NCBI GenBank assembly: GCA_937858455.1 | Contig: CALLYN010000147.1 | Span: 1-7,118 of the forward strand | Length of the DNA stretch: 7,118 nt | Reading direction: 5' to 3' | Source of the DNA: an uncultured Kouleothrix sp. | Lineage (GTDB): Bacteria; Chloroflexota; Chloroflexia; Chloroflexales; Roseiflexaceae | Made by a program: the position numbers and the translations under genes | The notes under the pieces: model-generated | Told to the model about the DNA's origin: nothing | The model's input: only the letters and a program-made list of their open reading frames with translations | Database searches by the model: none | In this document: piece after piece, positions 1 through 4,800 of the stretch | Numbering within the stretch: position 1 is the first letter of the stretch | How the letters are laid out: each line of letters starts with the position of its first letter

Positions 1-225
1 CTGGTCGCGCGACGCTTCGTCGCTCCAGTCCTTGGCGATGACGCGCTTGAACGCGTCGCCTCGGATCACCCGGGTCGTGCCACCACCGCCAAAGATCGCC
101 ATGAGTCGATTCGCCTCGGTCTCGTCACGAATGGCCGCGCGGCTCGCGAGCCAGGGCGCAAGCAGCGCGGACAGGAAGATCGCCGCGAGTATCGCCGCGC
201 AAACCATGCTCGTCTTGTCGCGCAC
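1..225 (-). CDS. N-terminal fragment of a possible OppC/DppC-type ABC transporter permease, cut by the window edge
   Basis: The minus strand reads an open, GC3-rich frame down to position 1. It has a basic segment (GRRLVRDKTS), then a hydrophobic helix of about 20 residues (MVCAAILAAIFLSALLAPWL), then a polar stretch containing IFGGGGTTRVIRGDAFK. A short Trp/Arg-containing cytoplasmic head before one helix ending in 'APWLA' resembles the N-terminus of OppC/DppC peptide-transporter permeases, which bring peptides or similar solutes across the inner membrane. The residues after the helix do not match that family well, so the assignment is tentative. The start is unclear: GTG at 225-223 and ATG at 207-205 are the only in-frame candidates, and neither has a good ribosome binding site. 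Permease-like residues (RGYWSNV) continue upstream to about 258 without a start codon. The gene is divergent from the TPR-like gene at 270. It could also be an unrelated single-helix protein. Confidence 0.4.
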   Translation of the reverse strand, partial: MRDKTSMVCAAILAAIFLSALLAPWLASRAAIRDETEANRLMAIFGGGGTTRVIRGDAFKRVIAKDWSDEASRDQ

Positions 226-269
226 GAGCCTGCGCCCGACGTTGGACCAATAGCCGCGCGAGGGCGCAG

Positions 270-1427
270 ATGACGGCGGCGGATCAGCTCCTCGTGTCTG
301 GGGTCTACGCCAACCTCGGCAAGGCGATCGCGGCGCGCGAGTCCGCGGTCGACATCGCGCAGTCGGTGTTCCGCGAAGTGCTCGCCGACGCCGACTGCAT
401 GGCGGTGCTGCGCGCGCTCATGGGCGACCTTGCCGAGGCCGCCGTGCTCAGCCGCGCGCACGACACCCAGCCCGCGAACGTCGCGCCGGCGCTGGCCGAT
501 CTGCAGCAGCGTACGGCCATGCTGCTGCAGCCGGTAGCGGCCGAGCGGTTGGATCAAGCGAGGCCGGTGGCTGGCGAAAGCTTTGTGCCGTTTCAGCCGG
601 CGCCAGATCCGCCCGGCAACCCCGCCGCCGATCTGCCCGAGGCCATGGGCGCCGAGCCGGCAGCCCTGGCGCTGTTCCAAGTCGGCTGGGCCACGCTGAT
701 GCAGGGGCTGGCAGGCGCTGCCGAGCCGTGCCTGCTGCGTGCCCACGCGCTCGCGATCGACACCAGCCAGGCCGCGGTGGCGGTGATCAGCGCGCTCCAG
801 CTCGCGCACCTCAGCGCGCTGCGCGGCGACACCGCCGCCACCGAGCGCTGGCTGGCCACCAGCCTGGCTACCGCCGAGCGCGCGCCCGAGGCGGCATGGG
901 CATCGATCTGGCCGCGCATCCACCAGGCGTTTTTGCTGCTGCTCGACGACAAGTTTGCCGACGCGCGGGCGCTGTTCGAGGCGCTCGCCGCGCAGCTTGG
1001 CGACCTGCCGGCGTTTGCCTCGCACCGCGCGGGGGTTGAGGTGGGGCTGGGGTTGCTCGATCTCGCCGCCGGCAACCAGGGCCGCGCCGCCACGCGCCTG
1101 CAGGCCGCAATGGCCAACCCGCAGGCGCTCTATGGCTTTGTGTACGCGGCGGCGCAGCACGGGCTGGCGCGCATCGCGGCATCGCGCGGCGATCTGCCCG
1201 GCGCGCGCATGCGGCTGGCGCACACACTCGACTACAGCGCGCGGCGCGGGCTGCTGCCCGAGTACATCCGCACCGCGATCGAGATCGCCCGCATCGAGCG
1301 CGACTTCGGCGAGCCGGCGCTGGCAGTGCCGCAGCTTCAGGCTGCCGCCGCCCTGGCCGACTCGGCCGGCTTCAAACCGCTGGCGGCTGCGGCCCATGCC
1401 CTGCTGGCGCGCCTCGCGCCGCTATAA
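270..1427 (+). CDS. TPR-like helical-repeat protein of unknown function
   Basis: This 385-residue protein is alanine- and leucine-rich, with no signal peptide, membrane segment or recognisable catalytic motif, so it is probably cytoplasmic. From about residue 135 to the end it consists of helix pairs of 30-40 residues spaced like tetratricopeptide repeats, roughly 135-163, 173-200, 217-245, 255-282, 292-320 and 335-362. Residues 1-95 are also helical; 98-125 is a Pro/Gly-rich linker. The repeats resemble the C-terminal scaffold of large MalT/AfsR-type ATP-binding regulators, but no P-loop, HTH or BTAD segment is present. It may be a stand-alone scaffold or the remnant of a larger regulator. 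ATG 270 is chosen because it is the first start after the in-frame stop at 102-104 and a weak GAGGG lies a few bases upstream. Codon use is typical of a real gene throughout. A long antisense frame is a GC artefact. Confidence 0.7.
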   Translation: MTAADQLLVSGVYANLGKAIAARESAVDIAQSVFREVLADADCMAVLRALMGDLAEAAVLSRAHDTQPANVAPALADLQQRTAMLLQPVAAERLDQARPVAGESFVPFQPAPDPPGNPAADLPEAMGAEPAALALFQVGWATLMQGLAGAAEPCLLRAHALAIDTSQAAVAVISALQLAHLSALRGDTAATERWLATSLATAERAPEAAWASIWPRIHQAFLLLLDDKFADARALFEALAAQLGDLPAFASHRAGVEVGLGLLDLAAGNQGRAATRLQAAMANPQALYGFVYAAAQHGLARIAASRGDLPGARMRLAHTLDYSARRGLLPEYIRTAIEIARIERDFGEPALAVPQLQAAAALADSAGFKPLAAAAHALLARLAPL

Positions 1428-1502
1428 CGCCGGAACGGGATCGTTGCCTGCGTATGGCTACGTAGGTGGCGCACAAGGCCCGTGCCAACCCCGTTTGCTC
1501 AC

Positions 1503-1557
1503 TTTCTTTTTGGTATGCCCTGCCCGGCGAAGCCGGGCAGGGCATACCAAAAAGAAA
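1503..1557. repeat. Perfect 26-bp inverted repeat with a 3-nt loop
   Basis: Left arm 1503-1528 and right arm 1532-1557 are exact reverse complements over 26 bp, separated by GAA at 1529-1531. Each arm runs TTTCTTTTTGG, TATGCCCTG, CCCGGC outside-in. The T-rich part is on the 5' side and the A-rich part on the 3' side on both strands, the opposite of an intrinsic terminator, so this is not simply the end of the upstream gene. It lies 75 bases after that gene's stop. No target-site duplication is visible next to the arms. A mobile or REP-like palindromic repeat is the best reading, inferred from structure alone. Confidence 0.85.
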
Positions 1558-1584
1558 TTCGGGGCTGGCGAAGCCGCCCCCGAA
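1558..1584. repeat. Second, imperfect hairpin abutting the palindrome
   Basis: Arms 1558-1569 (TTCGGGGCTGGC) and 1573-1584 (GCCGCCCCCGAA) pair over 12 positions with one C-C mismatch and one G-T wobble. The loop is again GAA and the tip is again GGC-GAA-GCC, as in the directly adjacent 26-bp inverted repeat. The shared tip and immediate contact suggest the two hairpins belong to one repeat element spanning 1503-1584. Confidence 0.6.
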
Positions 1585-1604
1585 CCCCCACCATGAACCA
1601 AGTG

Positions 1605-1625
1605 GCCAGCCGAATTTGGTATAAT
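1605..1625 (+). promoter_or_regulatory. Probable promoter (-10 TATAAT) of the Rid-family gene, overlapping a partial repeat arm
   Basis: A consensus TATAAT lies at 1620-1625, placing a start of transcription near 1632 and giving a leader of about 27 bases before the ATG at 1659. No good -35 hexamer is seen at the usual distance, so the -10 box carries the call. The sequence 1605-1622 read on the minus strand (ATACCAAATTCGGCTGGC) matches 1544-1569 of the palindromic element with two small gaps, so part of this promoter appears to derive from, or mimic, the repeat. Confidence 0.5.
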
Positions 1626-1647
1626 CCGCCAAGGATCCGCCCAAGCG

Positions 1648-1653
1648 AAGGAG
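1648..1653 (+). promoter_or_regulatory. Shine-Dalgarno AAGGAG of the Rid-family gene
   Basis: AAGGAG ends five bases before ATG 1659. It fixes the start there and rules out a longer in-frame reading from 1482, which would run through the palindromic repeat. Confidence 0.85.
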
Positions 1654-1658
1654 CGCGC

Positions 1659-2063
1659 ATGAGCGCCGACGTCAGGTTTCTCAGCCCGGCTGGCCTCTCC
1701 AAGCCCACCGGCTACAGCCACGTGGTTGCTGCCAGCGGCGGCACGACGGTGTATATCTCTGGGCAGGTGGCCTTCGACGCTGCCGGGAATGTCGTGGGCG
1801 AGGGCGACCACCGGGGCCAGGCCGAGCAAGTGTTCGCGAACCTTCAGCAGGCGCTGGCCGCCGCTGGCGCCGGCTTCGAGCACCTGGTCAAGGTCACCTA
1901 CTTCGTGGTCGGGCTGACGCACGATGTGACGTTGATGCTACGCGAGGTGCGCGCCGGCTACCTCAGCGCCGAGCGCCCGCCCGCCAGCACGCTCGTGGCC
2001 GTGGCTGGCCTGGTCGACCCGCGCCTGCTCATCGAGGTCGAGGCGATCGCCGTGATTCCGTGA
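1659..2063 (+). CDS. Rid-family (YjgF/YER057c/UK114) protein, probably a non-archetypal subgroup
   Basis: This 134-residue protein matches the usual length and fold signature of the Rid superfamily, small homotrimeric cytosolic proteins. Archetypal RidA hydrolyses reactive enamine/imine intermediates made by PLP enzymes. Visible family motifs, in order: the N-terminal GYSHVV segment, VYISGQVAFDAAGNVVGEGD, the helix QAEQVFANLQQALAAAGAGF with HLVKVTYFV after it, then RPPASTLVAVAGL and the closing IEVEAIAV. In archetypal RidA the substrate-binding arginine lies in a 'PARS' motif; here the equivalent stretch is 'PPAST' with no Arg after Ala, by alignment by eye. Such variants are known in other Rid subgroups, whose chemistry is less certain. 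The start at ATG 1659 has AAGGAG five bases upstream. It is probably monocistronic: the upstream gene lies 231 bases away past a palindromic element, and the next gene is convergent. Confidence 0.93.
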   Translation: MSADVRFLSPAGLSKPTGYSHVVAASGGTTVYISGQVAFDAAGNVVGEGDHRGQAEQVFANLQQALAAAGAGFEHLVKVTYFVVGLTHDVTLMLREVRAGYLSAERPPASTLVAVAGLVDPRLLIEVEAIAVIP

Positions 2064-2098
2064 GCGCAGGCTCGGTTGGGGCGCGTTTTGTGTGTGTT

Positions 2099-2133
2099 GC
2101 TCGAAGGGTGGCGCAAAGCGCCACCCTTCGAGC
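2099..2133. terminator. Bidirectional terminator-like hairpin between convergent genes
   Basis: Arms 2099-2114 (GCTCGAAGGGTGGCGC) and 2118-2133 are perfect complements over 16 bp with an AAA loop. The hairpin lies 36 bases after the Rid-family stop and 43 bases beyond the response-regulator stop on the other strand, so it can serve both convergent transcripts. No T-tract follows on either strand, so efficient intrinsic termination is not assured. The rest of the gap, 2064-2176, shows nothing else. Confidence 0.65.
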
Positions 2134-2176
2134 GCGAAAGGGCTGGGAGCAAGGGCATACAGCTAGCGGCGCGCTG

Positions 2177-2878
2177 CTATGAGGCTGGGTCGTCGAGCGC
2201 GCAGAAGCGGTAGCCAATCCCTGGCTCGGTGAGGATGTAGCGTGGCTTGGCGGGCTGCGCCTCGATCTTGCGGCGCAGCTGGCTGATGAACACGTGCAGG
2301 TTCTGAACATCCTGCTCGTATCCCGGCCCCCACACTTGGGCAAGCAGCCACTGGTGCGTGAGCACCCGGCCCGGGTGTGCCGCAAGTGTTGTGAGCAGCG
2401 AATACTCGGTGGGGGTCAGGCGCACATCGCCGTTGGCGTTGGCCACCTGCCGGCGTTCCAGGTCGATCCGCAGGTCGTCGGCTACAATCAGCGATGGCCG
2501 CGCGGCCGGCCGGTTGGCCCGGCGCAGCGCCACGCGGATGCGCGCCAGCAGCTCGTGGGTACCGAATGGCTTGGTGATATAGTCGTCCGCGCCCAAGTCG
2601 AGCGCGCGCACTTTCTCCATCTCGTCGTAGCGCGCCGACAGAATCAAGATCGGTACCTCGCTCTCGGCGCGCAGCTTGCCGCAGATCGCGAAGCCATCCT
2701 GGTTGGGCAGCCCGAGGTCGAGGATCACCGCCGCTGGCGGGTCGCTTCCGGCGACCTCCAGGCCCTCCTCGCCGGTCGCGACCGCCGTCACGCGGTAGCC
2801 GCGCTCGCCCAGGCTCGAGCGCAGCAGCCGCCGGATCGACAGCTCGTCATCGATCACCAGGATGTGCTCCGCTCCCAT
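2177..2878 (-). CDS. KdpE-like OmpR/PhoB-family response regulator
   Basis: The 233-residue protein is a full-length two-domain response regulator acting in the cytoplasm. The receiver domain (about 5-118) has the acidic pair D10/D11, phosphoacceptor D54 in VILDLGLPNQDG, switch residue S81 in LILSAR and K103 in ITKPF. The C-terminal winged helix (about 128-227) has LTPTEYSLL, the recognition-helix region VWGPGYEQDVQNLHVFISQLRRKIE and the terminal PRYILTEPGIGYRF. The VWGPGY and TEPGIGYRF signatures are closest to KdpE among OmpR-type regulators. It should be phosphorylated by the kinase encoded just upstream: its ATG is two bases past that gene's stop, with GGAG (2889-2886) inside the kinase's last codons, indicating translational coupling. 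In E. coli KdpE activates kdpFABC, but no potassium-pump genes are visible here, so the regulon is unknown and no symbol is assigned. Confidence 0.95.
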   Translation of the reverse strand: MGAEHILVIDDELSIRRLLRSSLGERGYRVTAVATGEEGLEVAGSDPPAAVILDLGLPNQDGFAICGKLRAESEVPILILSARYDEMEKVRALDLGADDYITKPFGTHELLARIRVALRRANRPAARPSLIVADDLRIDLERRQVANANGDVRLTPTEYSLLTTLAAHPGRVLTHQWLLAQVWGPGYEQDVQNLHVFISQLRRKIEAQPAKPRYILTEPGIGYRFCALDDPAS

Positions 2879-2880
2879 AG

Positions 2881-4362
2881 CTACACTCCAACTGGCACCG
2901 CGCGTTGGCTGGCCTCGATCGGCAGGTAGATTTCGACGAGCGCGCCGCCACCCTCGCGCCCAAGCAGCGTAATTCGCCCGCCGTGCGCGTCAATCAGCCC
3001 TTTGCAGATAGCCAGCCCGATGCCGGTCCCGGGAATGCGCGTGCCGGCCGGCTGCGATGCGCGGTAGAATTTCTCGAACACCCGCGCGCGCTCTTCGGGC
3101 GCGACGCCCGGCCCACGGTCGCCGATCTGAATGCGCAGCTCGCGCGCTTCCAGCCCCGCAGTGATTGTGATCGGCGTGCCTGGCGGTGAGTAGGCGCGCG
3201 CGTTCTGCAGAATATTCCACAGCACCTGTTCGATCTGCACGTAGTCCACTGGCAGCAGCGGCAAGTCGTCGGCGACGACCAGCTCGATCGGGCGGCCGGC
3301 AAGCTCGCTCGCCAGCCGGTCGAGCACGCTGTAGATGATCTCGGCCATATTGTACCAGCCGCGCTGCGAGTGCATCACGCCTGCCTCGATCCGCGTCAGG
3401 TCGAGCAGATTGGCCACGAGGTGGTGCAGCTGGTGCGCCTGCGAGTCGATCACCTGGGCAAAATCACGGATGGCCGTAGGCGACCAGCGCACATCTTCCG
3501 AAAGAAGCTCCTCGGCCGCGCCAATGATCGACGCTAGCGGCGTACGAAAGTCGTGAGAGATCGCCGATAGCAGCGTGGATTTCAGCCGATCGGAGGCTGC
3601 GAGCGCCTCGGCACGCGCGGCCGCCTGGCTTAAGCGGCTGCGCTCGAGCGCCAGCGCCGCCTGGTTGGCCAGCGTGTCGAGCAGGCGCTGCTGGCTGGCC
3701 ACAGGTGTGTCTTGTGCCGGGCGGCTGACGATCTGTATGCTGCCGAAGGTCTGATTGCCGCTACGCAGTGGCGCGCTCGCGATCGGTGCATTGGCTGGCC
3801 ACGCGCCGCTTTCGGCGCAGACTTTCAGCTCGCCGTCGTCCGATACGAGCAGCATCCGGCACCCAGGGCTCACGAGCAGGCGCTGCGCGGTGGCGACGAA
3901 GAGCGGCGCGATGGTGTTGAAATCCAGCTCGGCGCTGATTGCCTGGCTGAGCGCGTAGAGCGCGGCAGCCTCGTCGGCGCGCTGCTGCGCTTCGGTGGCC
4001 TGGGCGCGCACGCGCAGCGCAATGCCGCCGGCCAGAAACGCGGTTGTGAGAAACACGAGCAGGCGTGAGACGTCTTCGGCATCGTCGACCGTGAAGCTGT
4101 AGATCGGGTCGACGAAAAAGAACTTAAAGGCTACAAAGCTCAGGCCGGCGCACAGCATCGCCGGCCAGCGCCCCAGCGTGGCCGCGCATAGCAGCACGGC
4201 CACCAGGTAGATTGGCGAGATCGAAAGCAGCGAGAACCGCAGCACGTGCTGTATTACCCAGAGCGCCGCTGTTACCACCACGACAATTGCGACGCTCCAA
4301 ACGTACGCGTAGCGTATCAGGAGGCGCTGAACGGTCCGTGGCGCATCGCTTGTCATCAGCAT
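2881..4362 (-). CDS. KdpD-like membrane sensor histidine kinase lacking the N-terminal KdpD/USP domains
   Basis: The 493-residue protein sits in the inner membrane and should phosphorylate the adjacent regulator. Hydrophobic segments at about 20-40, 46-62, 65-82 and 100-118 form a DUF4118 four-helix unit with the FKFFFVDPIYSF signature of KdpD. A GAF-like domain spans about 130-245. The dimerisation and phosphoacceptor segment contains H270 in SHDFRTPLASIIGA. The ATPase domain (about 340-485) shows the N box NILQNARAYSPP with N387, the G1 box DRGPGV, the F box around VFEKFYR and the G2 box GTGIGLAICKGLIDAHGG, so it appears catalytically intact. E. coli KdpD has about 890 residues; the N-terminal KdpD sensor and USP-like domains are absent here. 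The start is uncertain: ATG 4362 and ATG 4356 are both in frame and neither has a clear Shine-Dalgarno. The gene overlaps nothing and is separated by two bases from the regulator. Confidence 0.93.
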   Translation of the reverse strand: MLMTSDAPRTVQRLLIRYAYVWSVAIVVVVTAALWVIQHVLRFSLLSISPIYLVAVLLCAATLGRWPAMLCAGLSFVAFKFFFVDPIYSFTVDDAEDVSRLLVFLTTAFLAGGIALRVRAQATEAQQRADEAAALYALSQAISAELDFNTIAPLFVATAQRLLVSPGCRMLLVSDDGELKVCAESGAWPANAPIASAPLRSGNQTFGSIQIVSRPAQDTPVASQQRLLDTLANQAALALERSRLSQAAARAEALAASDRLKSTLLSAISHDFRTPLASIIGAAEELLSEDVRWSPTAIRDFAQVIDSQAHQLHHLVANLLDLTRIEAGVMHSQRGWYNMAEIIYSVLDRLASELAGRPIELVVADDLPLLPVDYVQIEQVLWNILQNARAYSPPGTPITITAGLEARELRIQIGDRGPGVAPEERARVFEKFYRASQPAGTRIPGTGIGLAICKGLIDAHGGRITLLGREGGGALVEIYLPIEASQRAVPVGV

Positions 4363-4513
4363 GTGAGCAGCTTTGTGTTGTCATAATCGGTAGGCGCAGC
4401 AGCCCATGCGCTCACGATATCATAGCCGTCAAGCCCGCGCGGCGCTGGCCCAAGATTGTACGTAGCGGATTGTGCTGCTCTAATCGTGAGTGCCGCCGCC
4501 GCGCCTAATGAAA

Positions 4514-4552
4514 TTCTAAAGAAGCCTGCCGCACCTTCGGATGTTCTAAAGA
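4514..4552. repeat. 9-bp direct repeat TTCTAAAGA, spaced 30 bp start to start
   Basis: Identical copies lie at 4514-4522 and 4544-4552, each AT-rich in a GC-rich setting. A 30-bp period is close to three helical turns, putting both on the same face of DNA as expected for tandem sites of a dimeric regulator. A KdpE-like regulator is encoded in the divergent operon, but assignment to it is inference. Confidence 0.4.
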
Positions 4553-4601
4553 TCGGGCGTAGGTAGTATCTCCTCGTGAGTTCCTGAGGTTTCTATCGTA
4601 G

Positions 4602-4677
4602 AGGTGGGTAATCGATGGCCGGATCACGGGCCGCCGGCAATGGCACTTCGCAGCCCGAAGCATTCGGCAATCCACCT
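4602..4677 (+). other. Possible folded 5' leader of the secreted-protein mRNA
   Basis: A closing stem AGGTGG (4602-4607) with CCACCT (4672-4677) would enclose two hairpins: GCCGG (4618-4622) with CCGGC (4634-4638), and CCGAA (4655-4659) with TTCGG (4663-4667) over a GCA loop. The three nest consistently, but stems of 5-6 bp arise often in GC-rich DNA. It does not match a riboswitch consensus I know. Confidence 0.2.
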
Positions 4678-4785
4678 TGCGCCTCGGCTCATTCCCCAGC
4701 TGCCCGGCGGGCCACTGGCTCGTTGGCGGGTATGCGTTTGCCTGCGCTCGGACACTGGGGTTGTGGAAACGTTTGTTATATGGAC

Positions 4786-4792
4786 AGAGGAG
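4786..4792 (+). promoter_or_regulatory. Shine-Dalgarno AGAGGAG of the secreted-protein gene
   Basis: AGAGGAG lies eight bases before ATG 4801. This, with the signal peptide that begins exactly there, sets the start against a longer open frame reaching back to 4615. Confidence 0.85.
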
Positions 4793-4800
4793 TTTCAATC

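Larger units (their letters stand above)
4363..4800. other. Divergent intergenic region between the sensor kinase and the secreted protein
   Basis: This 438-base stretch has no credible gene; open frames on both strands have poor codon use. It must carry promoters for the kinase (leftward) and the secreted protein (rightward). For the kinase, TTGACG (4432-4427, minus) resembles a -35 and TATGAT (4424-4419, minus) a -10, but they are not correctly spaced with respect to each other, so neither is called. It also holds a spaced 9-bp direct repeat and a possible leader fold. I recognise no known riboswitch class. Confidence 0.6.

Noticed and set aside
66..1397. 443-codon open frame antisense to the TPR-like gene
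   Set aside because: It is rich in Arg, Gln, His and Gly with no domain pattern, and mirrors the high-GC third positions of the sense gene.
1503..1557. Palindrome as an ordinary intrinsic terminator of the TPR-like gene
   Set aside because: On both strands the stem is followed by an A-tract instead of a T-tract, so it lacks the needed U-run.
1482..1658. N-terminal extension of the Rid-family protein to an earlier ATG
   Set aside because: It would translate the palindromic repeat and hairpin. ATG 1659 has AAGGAG at ideal spacing and gives the normal family length.
4505..4798. 97-codon minus-strand frame in the divergent intergenic region
   Set aside because: No ribosome binding site, poor codon pattern, no recognisable domain.
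4615..4800. 62-residue N-terminal extension of the secreted protein
   Set aside because: It would bury the signal peptide internally, and the ATG at 4801 has a strong Shine-Dalgarno. The extra codons look non-coding.
4363..4800. Known riboswitch (cyclic-di-GMP, cobalamin, TPP)
   Set aside because: None of the conserved core strings of these classes could be found by eye.
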